A DNA stretch of 64,000 nucleotides, taken from Spirosoma sp. SC4-14 (GTDB lineage: Bacteria; Bacteroidota; Bacteroidia; Cytophagales; Spirosomataceae). Positions 33,461 to 41,667 of this stretch are shown piece by piece. The notes below the pieces were generated by a model. That model ran no database searches. It was given only the letters and a program-made list of their open reading frames with translations, and was not told the DNA's origin. The stretch covers positions 681,001 to 745,000 of the forward strand of contig NZ_CP147518.1 in the NCBI RefSeq assembly GCF_037201965.1, given 5' to 3'. Positions within the stretch are counted from its first letter, which is position 1, and every line of letters begins with the position of its first letter. The position numbers were made by a program, and so were the translations under genes.

Positions 33461-34989
33461 ACATACGCGTTCGTTTCGCGCCCAGCCCTACCGGGCCGCT
33501 ACATATTGGCGGGGTGCGTACAGCGCTTTATAATTACCTGTTTGCCCGAAAAATGGGCGGAAAAATGCTCCTGCGTATTGAAGATACCGACCAGAATCGG
33601 TTTGTGCCGGGAGCCGAAGAGTATATTCTGGAATCGCTGCGCTGGGTCGGTATCGAAATAGACGAAGGCCAGGGCGTTGGTGGGCCGCATGGTCCATACC
33701 GGCAATCGGAACGTAAGGAAATTTACCAGAAAGAAGCTCAGCGCCTGATCGATGAAGGCAAAGCTTATTATGCGTTCGACACGGCCGAAGAACTAGACGC
33801 CATGCGTCGGAGGCTCGAAGCAGCCAATGCACCAGCGGCTCAATACAATGCCATTACCCGGATGCAGATGCACAATTCGCTGACCATGAAACCTGAAGAG
33901 GTTCGGGCGCGCATCGACGCAGGTGATCCATATGTGGTGCGGCTGAAAACACCCCGCAAAGAAGAGGTTCGGCTCAACGATCTGATTCGGGGTTGGGTAA
34001 ACGTACATTCGTCGGCCATCGACGATAAAGTACTACTGAAATCCGACGGGTTGCCAACCTATCACCTGGCCAATATTGTAGACGATCACCTGATGGGGAT
34101 CACACACGTAATTCGGGGCGAAGAGTGGCTGCCGTCGGCTCCATTGCATGTGTTGCTATACCGTTATCTGGGCTGGGAAGATACCATGCCTCAGTTTGCG
34201 CACCTGCCGCTGTTGCTGAAACCTGAAGGGAATGGAAAACTCAGTAAGCGTGATGCCGACCTGGGTGGTTTCCCGATTTTTCCGTTGCAATGGACCGATC
34301 CGTTTACCGGACAGGTTGCCCGTGGTTTCCGTGAAGACGGTTACCTGCCCGAAGCTACCATTAACTTCCTGGCGTTGCTGGGCTGGAATCCGGGCACCGA
34401 GCAGGAGTTGTTCACGATGGACGAGCTGATTGCCAGCTTCGATATTGCACAGGTACACAAGGCTGGTGCCCGGTTCGATATTCAGAAAGCACAGTGGTTC
34501 AATCATCAGTATGTTCGGCAGCAGCCCGATTCAGCACTGGCGCCAACGGTTCGGCAGCAGGCCGAAGCCGCTGGATTTAGTTGTTCGCTGGAGAAAGCCG
34601 AAAAAATTGCCGCTTTGCTGAAAGGTCGGGTGAATTTTGCCCACGAGATTTTCACCGAAGCGGGCACCATCTTCAACGCGCCAACAACCTACGACGAAGC
34701 CATTGCCACGGCCAAGTGGAACAACGATGCGGTGAAAGCCGTAACGGCCTTCCGCGATGCGCTAACGTCATTTGAAGACGAGTTTCTGGCCGAAAATATC
34801 AAGCATACGCTGGCCGATACCATGCAGCAGGCGGGTATCAAACAGGGGAAAATTATGCAGGCCATGCGGCTGGCACTGACGGGGCTGGGCGCGGGTCCTG
34901 ACCTGATGCTAACGATGGAAATCATCGGTAAAGACGAAACAATTCAGCGGCTTGAAAAGGCATTGGAAACGTTGAGAATAACTGGATGA
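33445..34989 (+). CDS. gltX: Glutamyl-tRNA synthetase
   Basis: A ~514-residue class I aminoacyl-tRNA synthetase that charges tRNA-Glu. The HIGH-type motif is H-I-G-G in F-A-P-S-P-T-G-P-L-H-I-G-G, and the KMSKS-type motif is K-L-S-K-R. No ATG precedes the conserved domain; the nearest initiators are GTG 33445 and TTG 33436, and 33445 is chosen because it gives the usual short N-terminus. Both lie in the right arm of an inverted repeat, so initiation may be structure-sensitive. Length and order of motifs are normal. Confidence 0.95.
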   Translation: MNPGSDIRVRFAPSPTGPLHIGGVRTALYNYLFARKMGGKMLLRIEDTDQNRFVPGAEEYILESLRWVGIEIDEGQGVGGPHGPYRQSERKEIYQKEAQRLIDEGKAYYAFDTAEELDAMRRRLEAANAPAAQYNAITRMQMHNSLTMKPEEVRARIDAGDPYVVRLKTPRKEEVRLNDLIRGWVNVHSSAIDDKVLLKSDGLPTYHLANIVDDHLMGITHVIRGEEWLPSAPLHVLLYRYLGWEDTMPQFAHLPLLLKPEGNGKLSKRDADLGGFPIFPLQWTDPFTGQVARGFREDGYLPEATINFLALLGWNPGTEQELFTMDELIASFDIAQVHKAGARFDIQKAQWFNHQYVRQQPDSALAPTVRQQAEAAGFSCSLEKAEKIAALLKGRVNFAHEIFTEAGTIFNAPTTYDEAIATAKWNNDAVKAVTAFRDALTSFEDEFLAENIKHTLADTMQQAGIKQGKIMQAMRLALTGLGAGPDLMLTMEIIGKDETIQRLEKALETLRITG

Positions 34990-35112
34990 TATATGTTTGG
35001 AGTAGTGACTTGTAAACATCGGGCCAGCTACTCCTGCATCAAACATGTTGCTGGTTAGCGTTGTTAACTGCAACAGACTATCTGAATGAAACAAGGCTTT
35101 TTTATAGAAAGA

Positions 35113-35191
35113 AGCAGAACATGGATGATACCGATTAATTGGCCATTTTATCTGGGAAAATCCGTTCAATCGGTGTCATCCGTGTTCTACT
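35113..35191. repeat. Inverted repeat with ATCCGTGT-type words in the gltX downstream gap
   Basis: Arms 35113-35136 and 35168-35191 pair over 24 nt: 21 Watson-Crick pairs, two G-U pairs and one mismatch. It is one of two hairpins in the 477-nt stretch 34990-35466, which otherwise holds no gene I can support. Similar ATCCGTGTCATCCGTG words are familiar in intergenic regions of several bacteria. Confidence 0.8.
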
Positions 35192-35262
35192 TTTGTTCAT
35201 AACCGGGAGAAATACTGTTTTATGAAAAAGCCCTGTTGGTCGATATACGGTGACGCAGAGGC

Positions 35263-35343
35263 TTTACCACAGAGTGCCCACAGATCATACAGTAGCGTTT
35301 CTCTGTGACCTTTGCGAATAACCTTTGTGCGCTCTGCGGTAAA
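35263..35343. repeat. Second inverted repeat in the same gap (CTCTGCGGT-type words)
   Basis: Arms 35263-35289 and 35317-35343 pair imperfectly over 27 nt (clean at the outer 15 or so positions). The arms share no sequence with the 35113-35191 hairpin. Together the two hairpins make up most of the structure in this spacer. Confidence 0.65.
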
Positions 35344-35466
35344 AAAGAACGGATTGGATGTTTATTTCAGAAAGCTCAAGCGGCTCATTAGTAACTAATT
35401 ATTTGCACTACAATTCTGATAAAAAAGAAGAATCGTTCTTAAGTACATACATCATACTACTGGAGC

Positions 35467-35754
35467 ATGGCAAAAAAGAAAAACCCCGACGAAAACGATA
35501 AACCTCGCGTTCATAAAGAACTTGAAGGCTTCGATATCAAGATCAACTCGTTTGGCGAGATCACTACGAGTTTTGATATAGACCGGATCAATCAGTTTTT
35601 GAATAAGACGGTCGATGACAAAAAACTGCGCCACCGGACAGATCTGAATCTGAAAGGTGACCCCGAACCTGATGAAAAAGAGGAGGATTCGGACGATGAA
35701 CACCTGTTTGACGATACGGATAACGATTTGCCCGACGACATTAATCAACGCTAA
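35467..35754 (+). CDS. Small acidic protein of unknown function
   Basis: A 95-residue hydrophilic protein. It opens with a basic stretch (M-A-K-K-K-N-P), has a short ordered core (F-D-I-K-I-N-S-F-G-E-I-T-T-S-F-D-I-D-R-I-N-Q-F-L) and ends in a strongly acidic tail (D/E-rich from about residue 65). No signal peptide or membrane span. A classical terminator follows immediately, which supports it being a real, separately transcribed gene. I do not recognise the family. Confidence 0.72.
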   Translation: MAKKKNPDENDKPRVHKELEGFDIKINSFGEITTSFDIDRINQFLNKTVDDKKLRHRTDLNLKGDPEPDEKEEDSDDEHLFDDTDNDLPDDINQR

Positions 35755-35755
35755 C

Positions 35756-35792
35756 AGCCCGACCCGCAAAAACGCCCGGTCGGGCTTTTTTT
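35756..35792 (+). terminator. Intrinsic terminator after the small acidic protein gene
   Basis: Arms 35756-35764 (AGCCCGACC) and 35778-35786 (GGTCGGGCT) are perfect complements followed by a run of T to 35792. It begins 2 nt after the stop codon. Confidence 0.93.
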
Positions 35793-35886
35793 GGGCCGTT
35801 TGTACGAATAAAGAGTCGACGAATGCCCATGTTTCTGTAGTTTTCGCCCATTAAACATGAATTACTGACCACTAACCACTCTCAGT

Positions 35887-36666
35887 ATGTATTCTCACGA
35901 GATCGATTACAAAATCATTGGCGAAGACATCCAGATTGTTGAGATTGAGCTAGACCCTAACGAAACAGTTATTGCAGAAGCCGGTTCGATGCTGTTTATG
36001 GAAGATGGCATTGTGTTTGAAACCAAAATGGGCGATGGCTCCCAGCCCGATCAGGGATTTCTGGGGAAATTGCTACAGGCCGGTACGCGCGTTATCACGG
36101 GCGAATCGCTCTTTATGACCCACTTCACCAACCGGGGTGTTGGCAAGCGTAAGGTTGCATTTGCGGCACCCTATCCAGGAACAGTTATGCCCGTTAATCT
36201 GGCCAATGTGTATGGCAACACGCTCATTGTTCAGAAAGATGCTTTTTTATGTGCCGCACTCGGTACAAAACTTAGCATTCAGTTTAACCAGCGGCTGGGC
36301 TCGGGATTTTTTGGTGGCGAAGGCTTTATTCTGGAGAAAATTCAGGGCGATGGCATGGCCTTCATTCATGCGGGGGGAGTGGTTGTTGAGCGGACGCTGA
36401 ACAACGAAACCCTGCGCGTCGATACGGGCTGCGTGGTTGGTTTTGAACCCAGCATCAGTTTCGATATTCAGCGCTCTGGTGGCCTGAAAAGCATGATTTT
36501 TGGGGGAGAAGGTATATTTCTGGCAACATTGCGCGGAACCGGTAAAGTCTGGATTCAGTCGATGCCGATCTCTAAACTGGTTCAGCGGCTGGCTCCCAAT
36601 GGAGGACAGGCTCATAAAGAAGGCGGCTCTGTGTTAGGCCACCTGGGGAATCTGTTCGAAGATTAG
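35887..36666 (+). CDS. TIGR00266/AIM24-family protein
   Basis: A 259-residue soluble protein of the AIM24/TIGR00266 family, a beta-sandwich related to the mitochondrial altered-inheritance protein 24 and the tryptophan RNA-binding attenuator fold. Matching segments are [43 protein letters not shown] and V-D-T-G-C-V-V-G-F. Molecular function is unknown in bacteria. Monocistronic between hairpins. Confidence 0.9.
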   Translation: MYSHEIDYKIIGEDIQIVEIELDPNETVIAEAGSMLFMEDGIVFETKMGDGSQPDQGFLGKLLQAGTRVITGESLFMTHFTNRGVGKRKVAFAAPYPGTVMPVNLANVYGNTLIVQKDAFLCAALGTKLSIQFNQRLGSGFFGGEGFILEKIQGDGMAFIHAGGVVVERTLNNETLRVDTGCVVGFEPSISFDIQRSGGLKSMIFGGEGIFLATLRGTGKVWIQSMPISKLVQRLAPNGGQAHKEGGSVLGHLGNLFED

Positions 36667-36811
36667 GGCACCCCAATAAGCGAAACGTTCTGGCTTCTTA
36701 AGAAGAATCCGTAAAGTAGCTGTATTTTTGCCGAAGAAACCGATTCGTCTGGTGACTTTTTGCTACTGATTCGTGTTATCTTTAAAATCCTGAAAATCAA
36801 GGTTTCGATTT

Positions 36812-37105
36812 ATGGAAGTCATTTGCACAAACGATAATTTTCCGGCACCCGTACTGGCTTTCTATGCCGAGTTTGGCGTTCAAACACCAAAGCGGGATCA
36901 GCTCTATACAATTCGGCAGGTAAAACGGCATACAACCGGCGAAACAGGTGTGTTGCTGAATGAAATTCAGAACCCCGATGTGCCGGTCAGGCATCCGGTA
37001 ATGGGCGAAGTCTGGTTTGAGCCAACGTTCAACATTAACCGATTTGCTACTCTTCTGGGCCAACCCGTTCGGAAAGAAGAACTGGAAGACGTAACGGTAT
37101 CGTAA
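36812..37105 (+). CDS. Small conserved-looking protein of unknown function
   Basis: A 97-residue soluble protein, with no leader or membrane span. The order of short strands (M-E-V-I-C-T-N-D-N-F, Y-T-I-R-Q-V, G-V-L-L-N-E-I) suggests a small beta barrel. The tail is acidic. Intrinsic terminator 20 nt downstream supports a real transcription unit. Family not recognised. Confidence 0.75.
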   Translation: MEVICTNDNFPAPVLAFYAEFGVQTPKRDQLYTIRQVKRHTTGETGVLLNEIQNPDVPVRHPVMGEVWFEPTFNINRFATLLGQPVRKEELEDVTVS

Positions 37106-37125
37106 GATGCTGGCCAACATAACCG

Positions 37126-37156
37126 AAAAGCCCGCACCAAAAGGCCGGGCTTTTTC
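37126..37156 (+). terminator. Intrinsic terminator after the 97-residue protein gene
   Basis: Arms 37126-37134 (AAAAGCCCG) and 37146-37154 (CGGGCTTTT) are perfect complements, with the T run extending to 37155 before gldD. Confidence 0.92.
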
Positions 37157-37166
37157 GTTGTTTGCG

Positions 37167-37225
37167 TAGCCTGGATGGCCACGTCTGGGAAACGAGTCTC
37201 TGCCTGGACGTGGCCATCCAGGCTA
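37167..37225. repeat. 19-bp perfect inverted repeat in front of gldD
   Basis: Arms 37167-37185 and 37207-37225 are perfect 19-nt complements around a 21-nt loop. It sits directly upstream of the GTG start of gldD (37240), so it may form a 5'-leader hairpin rather than a terminator. A shorter GCCTGGTC/GACCAGGC stem lies near 9942-9958. Confidence 0.9.
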
Positions 37226-37239
37226 ACAAAAGTCTAGCT

Positions 37240-37824
37240 GTGATTAAATACCTTCTTGTTCTGCTGACGGGTTTGCTGCTGGCTGCCTGCGGCAACAGCT
37301 CATCTGAGAACTATACACCCAAACCAAAGGGCTATCCACGGATCGATTTACCTGCGCCGAGCTATACGCTTCTTGAACCGACGCATCCGTATCAGTTTGA
37401 ATACAACAAAATTGCCCGGATTCTGCCCGATACATTTGCCCGTTCGGAGCCGCATTGGATCTTTATCAACTATCCGGCTTTTCATGCCAGCGTGCAGTTA
37501 ACCTACAAGCCTGTTCAGCATAATATCAATCGGTTGCGGGCTATGCTGGAAGATTCGTATAAACTGGCGGCTCGGCATAACATAAAAGCCTACGCCATTG
37601 ACGAGAAAAAAATACGGCTGAAATCGGGTCTGGAAGCGAGTGTGATCGATCTGGAAGGAGAAGTTCCCAGCCAGGTGCAGTTTATCACAACCGATTCAAC
37701 AACTCATTTCCTGCGCGGTGCGCTCTACTTCAATACAGCTACGCAAAACGATTCGCTTCAGCCGGTTATTCAGTACATTCGCAAGGACATTATGCATTTG
37801 CTCAATACGCTCAAATGGCGTTAG
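37240..37824 (+). CDS. gldD: Gliding motility lipoprotein GldD
   Basis: A 194-residue lipoprotein. The start is taken at the GTG 37240, giving V/M-I-K-Y-L-L-V-L-L-T-G-L-L-L-A-A-C with lipobox L-L-A-A-C, since the longer frame runs back through the inverted repeat. The mature N-terminus (Y-T-P-K-P-K-G-Y-P-R-I-D-L-P) and the Y-P-A-F-H-A-S-V-Q-L-T-Y-K-P segment are diagnostic for GldD, required for gliding in Flavobacterium and linked with type IX secretion. No other gld gene is in the window. Confidence 0.92.
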   Translation: MIKYLLVLLTGLLLAACGNSSSENYTPKPKGYPRIDLPAPSYTLLEPTHPYQFEYNKIARILPDTFARSEPHWIFINYPAFHASVQLTYKPVQHNINRLRAMLEDSYKLAARHNIKAYAIDEKKIRLKSGLEASVIDLEGEVPSQVQFITTDSTTHFLRGALYFNTATQNDSLQPVIQYIRKDIMHLLNTLKWR

Positions 37825-37825
37825 T

Positions 37826-37900
37826 GTTTGTGGTTTACGGTTGCGTTGCCCAGGCAGGGTGTATGCTGATAGGCGAAGCAATCGTAAACTGTAAACCAAA
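37826..37900. repeat. Hairpin with conserved 35-nt loop, copy 1
   Basis: An imperfect hairpin between gldD and the cytochrome c gene. The outer TGGTTTAC/GTAAACCA words pair, and the loop core 37844-37878 ends in AGGCGAAG. That core matches 26 of 35 positions, in the same orientation, with the loop at 46215-46249, though the arms differ in length. The left arm seems to lack about seven nucleotides. Confidence 0.72.
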
Positions 37901-37918
37901 AACCGAATCCCCAACTCT

Positions 37919-38326
37919 ATGAAACTACTACTTTTCTTCATTTGTCTATCGACATCTGTTTCGATAGCTCAGACTCAAAAGCCAGCCGCTAAACCAGCCA
38001 CTGCGGCTACAAAATCGCCCGGCCAGCTTGTTTATGAACAAAACTGCCTGACCTGCCATCAGGTCAATGGCTCGGGTGTGCCGAATCTGAATCCACCCCT
38101 TCGGAAAACAGACTGGGTGCTGGGCGATAAAACCCGGCTCATCAATGTGGTGCTGAAAGGATTACAGGGGCAGGAGATAGAAGGCGATGTGTACGACAAC
38201 GCCATGCCTGCTCACGATTTCCTGACCGATACGCAGATCGCCGACGTACTTACCTACATCCGCAGCAGTTTTGGCAACAAAGCATCCGGGATTACGGCTG
38301 ATGAAGTGAAAGCCGTGCGGAAATAG
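37919..38326 (+). CDS. Periplasmic cytochrome c, small class I
   Basis: A 135-residue exported protein with a signal peptide (M-K-L-L-L-F-F-I-C-L-S-T-S-V-S-I-A-Q) and an Ala/Lys/Pro spacer. One haem-attachment motif is visible, C-L-T-C-H, with a probable axial methionine in N-A-M-P-A-H-D-F. A single-haem electron carrier, role unknown. Sits between the GldD gene and the acyl-CoA carboxylase gene (opposite strand). Confidence 0.92.
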   Translation: MKLLLFFICLSTSVSIAQTQKPAAKPATAATKSPGQLVYEQNCLTCHQVNGSGVPNLNPPLRKTDWVLGDKTRLINVVLKGLQGQEIEGDVYDNAMPAHDFLTDTQIADVLTYIRSSFGNKASGITADEVKAVRK

Positions 38327-38335
38327 GATTTCGGT

Positions 38336-39946
38336 TTACGTCTGAATCACACCCACCGAAAACGGTTTAGTAATCGGCGCGTGGTTGGCGGCAGCAATGC
38401 CTTCAGAAAGAATTTGCCGGGTCTGGAGCGGATCGATAACCGCATCGACCCAAAGCCGGGCCGCTGCGTAGTAGGGCGACAATTGGGCGTTATATTGTTG
38501 CGTGATTTTTGTGAGTTGTGCCTGTTCTTCTTCGGGAGTGAGCGGCTGGCCTTTTGCTTTTTGAGAAGCTACCTGAATTTGAAGCAGCGTTTTGGCGGCC
38601 GAAGCGCCACTCATCACCGCCATTTGCGCCGTTGGCCAGGCCAGCATCAGCCGGGGGTCGTAGGCTTTGCCGCACATGGCATAATTTCCGGCACCGTATG
38701 AATTACCAACCACAACCGTAAACTTCGGAACTACCGAATTGGCCATAGCGCTGACCATTTTAGCTCCATCTTTAATGATGCCGCCCTGTTCGGCCCGGCT
38801 TCCGACCATGAAACCCGAAACATCCTGCAAAAATACCAGTGGAATACGCTTCTGATTGCAGTTCATAATGAATCGGGCCGCTTTGTCGGCCGCATCGCCA
38901 TAAATTACACCGCCCATCTGCATTTCGCTGGCCTGGCCAGTACGGCCTTTCGCTTTTACAACCTTTCGCTGATTGGCAACAATGCCAACGGCCCAACCGT
39001 CGATTCGGGCATACCCGCAAAGCAGCGACTGCCCATAATCGGGTTTATACGCATCGAAAGCAGAGTTATCCACAAGTCTATCCACAATCTCCTGCATATC
39101 GTAGGGTTTTACCCGATCTGTAGGTAGAAGCTGATAGATTTCTTCGGGACTCTTAGCTGGTAATGCTGGTTCAATACGGTCGAAGCCGGCTGTTTCGGCA
39201 TGACCGATTTTGTCGAAAATGCGTTTGATTGCATCCAGGCAGCTTTTGTCGTCGGGGTATTTATTATCGACCACGCCCGATATTTCGGTATGTGTGCTGG
39301 CGCCACCGAGCGTTTCGGCATCCACCTCTTCGCCAATCGAGGCTTTGACCAGATACGGACCAGCCAGAAAAATGGAACCGGTACCTTCAACAATGAGAGC
39401 TTCGTCGGACATGATGGGCAGATAAGCGCCACCGGCTACACAACTTCCCATAATGGCGGCTACCTGCAGAATGCCCATAGCCGAAAGCTGCGCATTGTTC
39501 CGAAACGTGCGGCCAAAGTGGTCTTTATCGGCAAAAACTTCGTCCTGTAGCGGAAGATAAACGCCTGCACTGTCGACCAGATAAATAATAGGCAGGCGGT
39601 TTTCCATCGCAATTTCCTGCGCCCGAAGGTTCTTTTTGGCAGTTATTGGAAACCAGGCTCCGGCTTTTACGGTAGCATCGTTGGCGACAATTACGCATTG
39701 CCGACCCGATACATAACCAATTCCCACCACAACGCCCCCCGACGGACAGCCACCGTGTTCGGCATACATGTCCTGACCTGCAAACAAGCCAATTTCGGTG
39801 AACGGTTGTCCGGAATCGGTGAGGTAAGCAATACGTTCGCGGGCGGTTAGTTTGCCCTTACGGTGCTGATCATCAATTTTTTTCTGCCCGCCACCAAGCT
39901 GGGTTTGTTCGGTGCGCTGGGCTAGCTCGTCAATAAAGGACTGCAT
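38336..39946 (-). CDS. Acyl-CoA carboxylase beta subunit (methylcrotonyl-CoA carboxylase type)
   Basis: A 536-residue carboxyltransferase. The order of segments (G-K-L-T-A-R-E-R-I near residue 33; G-G-V-V-V-G-I-G; A-N-D-A-T-V-K-A-G-A-W; Y-L-V-D-S-A-G-V-Y-L-P-L-Q; M-S-D-E-A; F-M-V-G-S-R-A-E-Q-G-G-I; G-N-S-Y-G-A-G-N-Y-A-M-C-G) follows the methylcrotonyl-CoA carboxylase beta/propionyl-CoA carboxylase beta family. D-S-A-G-V-Y-L-P-L-Q favours methylcrotonyl-CoA (leucine breakdown) or geranyl-CoA type. The biotin-bearing alpha subunit is not in this window, so it is encoded elsewhere. Confidence 0.93.
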   Translation of the reverse strand: MQSFIDELAQRTEQTQLGGGQKKIDDQHRKGKLTARERIAYLTDSGQPFTEIGLFAGQDMYAEHGGCPSGGVVVGIGYVSGRQCVIVANDATVKAGAWFPITAKKNLRAQEIAMENRLPIIYLVDSAGVYLPLQDEVFADKDHFGRTFRNNAQLSAMGILQVAAIMGSCVAGGAYLPIMSDEALIVEGTGSIFLAGPYLVKASIGEEVDAETLGGASTHTEISGVVDNKYPDDKSCLDAIKRIFDKIGHAETAGFDRIEPALPAKSPEEIYQLLPTDRVKPYDMQEIVDRLVDNSAFDAYKPDYGQSLLCGYARIDGWAVGIVANQRKVVKAKGRTGQASEMQMGGVIYGDAADKAARFIMNCNQKRIPLVFLQDVSGFMVGSRAEQGGIIKDGAKMVSAMANSVVPKFTVVVGNSYGAGNYAMCGKAYDPRLMLAWPTAQMAVMSGASAAKTLLQIQVASQKAKGQPLTPEEEQAQLTKITQQYNAQLSPYYAAARLWVDAVIDPLQTRQILSEGIAAANHAPITKPFSVGVIQT

Positions 39947-40033
39947 AGAAATAGCGTTCTTCTACTGTAGTTTTGTTATTAAAACTGCTGATGGAAGTAG
40001 AGGAAAGACAACCATCTTATAACGCAACAGGCT

Positions 40034-40471
40034 ATGGATGTCCATAAGCCAAAACCAACCATGAACAACCTAATGCAATTTAACCGGTATTATTTCTTTT
40101 GGGTTATTCTGCTACTTGCGGTCGAAATTCTGATTGCCCAATTTGCCCACGATCCAATCATCCGGCCTTACGTTGGCGATCTTTTAGTGGTTATTCTGGT
40201 CTATTGCTTTATAAAGTCATTTATACCGATACCCGTGCGAAAAGCGGCTTTAGCTGCTCTGTTATTCGCCTACGCCATAGAATGCCTACAGTATTTTCAA
40301 GTGATTCGCTGGCTTGGTCTTGAAGACTCGAAACTAGCAAGAACGCTAATCGGAACATACTTCGAATGGATTGATATGCTTGCCTATACTATTGGCATCC
40401 TGCTTACACTTTGGATCGAAACAATAAGAACCCAACAGGCCAAAAAGCAAAGAGCCAATCTGCCATTCTGA
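40034..40471 (+). CDS. DUF2809-family small membrane protein
   Basis: A 145-residue protein with four predicted membrane spans. Segments such as D-P-I-I-R-P-Y-V-G-D-L-L-V-V-I-L-V-Y, Y-A-I-E-C-L-Q-Y-F and T-Y-F-E-W-I-D-M-L-A-Y-T-I-G fit DUF2809. Alternative ATGs at 40061 and 40073 would trim the hydrophilic start. Function unknown. Confidence 0.8.
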   Translation: MDVHKPKPTMNNLMQFNRYYFFWVILLLAVEILIAQFAHDPIIRPYVGDLLVVILVYCFIKSFIPIPVRKAALAALLFAYAIECLQYFQVIRWLGLEDSKLARTLIGTYFEWIDMLAYTIGILLTLWIETIRTQQAKKQRANLPF

Positions 40472-40491
40472 AATAACTCCGGCAATGCAAT

Positions 40492-41484
40492 CTATTTAGT
40501 TGAATCACTTGGGCTAACAGCCGATGTGTTTGTGACGGTCTCGGTTGGTTCTGGAACAGGCCTGTCTTTACGACCAAAAATTGAAAAATGCACGTAACGT
40601 TTCGGATGTTGGCGCAGATCGGTTAGTAGTTGTTCGAGGCTGGTTGTCGTATTATTGATATTACGGTAAAGGGCTTCATCGGAGGTTAGCTTGCCCAGCG
40701 AGCCTTGTCCTTTGCTAATTCCACTCAGAATCGATTGCAGGTTACCGACCGTTTTGTTTACAGTAGTCAGGGTTTGCTTAAGTTGCAGACTTTGTAAGGA
40801 ATCGGCAAATGAATCGGCTTTTGCCAGAATCGGTTTTAACTGTTTTTCGGTTTCAACCAGCGAAGCTGCCAGACGGTTTACATTGCCGAGAGCGGCCTGA
40901 ATGGTGGCCCGGTTTTCCGAAACCGTTAAGCCGAGAGTTCCAACGGTCGCATTAGCACTTTTAAGAGTCTGATTAAGAATAACACCGGTTTGGTCGAACT
41001 GAGCTACTACGCGGTTTAGCTGATAGGTCAGCGAGTCGACATTATTAAGTACAGGCAGGGTTTTTTCCCGGATCAGGGCCGATAATCCCGATTCTTTAGC
41101 GGCTACCAGTGTTCCGCCATCGTCCAGAACGGTAGCGCCCGGGTTTATGTCGAGTTGAACGATTTTACCGCCAAGCAGGCCATCGTCAGCCAAAATAGCC
41201 TTTGATCCCTGAGTGACCCGAATCTCTTTCCGTAATTCAAGCGTAACCAGCAATTTATTACCCTGATCCTGTAAGATCTCGATGCTTTTGACCCGGCCAA
41301 CCGATAACCCATTGATTCGGACGGGGTTCGATGGCGTAAGACCATCAATATTATCGTAGGTAACCTGGTATTTACGTGTAGAGGAAAAGAAGTCAGAACC
41401 TTTTAAAAACTCAAATCCGAAATAAAACATCACCAGTACGATGACAGCGAATAAGCCAACTTTTACTTCCTGCGAAATTTTCAT
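40492..41484 (-). CDS. MlaD/MCE-family protein
   Basis: A 330-residue protein with one N-terminal membrane anchor (E-V-K-V-G-L-F-A-V-I-V-L-V-M-F-Y-F-G) and one MCE domain (residues ~38-115, V-T-Y-D-N-I-D-G-L-T-P-S-N-P-V-R-I-N-G-L-S-V-G-R-V). A long alpha-helical tail (about 135-280) forms the needle-like coil typical of MCE proteins in lipid transport between membranes. A Ser/Thr/Pro-rich end follows. The partner ATPase and permease (MlaE/F-like) are not nearby. Lies downstream of the amidase on the same strand. Confidence 0.9.
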   Translation of the reverse strand: MKISQEVKVGLFAVIVLVMFYFGFEFLKGSDFFSSTRKYQVTYDNIDGLTPSNPVRINGLSVGRVKSIEILQDQGNKLLVTLELRKEIRVTQGSKAILADDGLLGGKIVQLDINPGATVLDDGGTLVAAKESGLSALIREKTLPVLNNVDSLTYQLNRVVAQFDQTGVILNQTLKSANATVGTLGLTVSENRATIQAALGNVNRLAASLVETEKQLKPILAKADSFADSLQSLQLKQTLTTVNKTVGNLQSILSGISKGQGSLGKLTSDEALYRNINNTTTSLEQLLTDLRQHPKRYVHFSIFGRKDRPVPEPTETVTNTSAVSPSDSTK

Positions 41485-41667
41485 GCGTGTATGAAGGAGA
41501 ACAGCCAGGGAGCTACGCTACCCGTTTGATTAAGAGTATAACCAAGTTTAGTGGCTGTTTGTCCCGCAAAGATGGGATTTTCGATAAACGGTAATTAGCC
41601 AGCGGTTTATACGCCTTTGTTTAGCTATAAACCCTGTTCGAACGATACTGCCAATGATTACTAACAA

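Noticed and set aside
34990-35466. tRNA or CRISPR in the spacer after gltX
   Set aside because: Two inverted repeats explain the structure; no acceptor/T-arm pattern and no regularly spaced direct repeats.
41640-41667. Extra gene between the amidase and mlaD
   Set aside because: Only short frames without domain, leader or terminator support.
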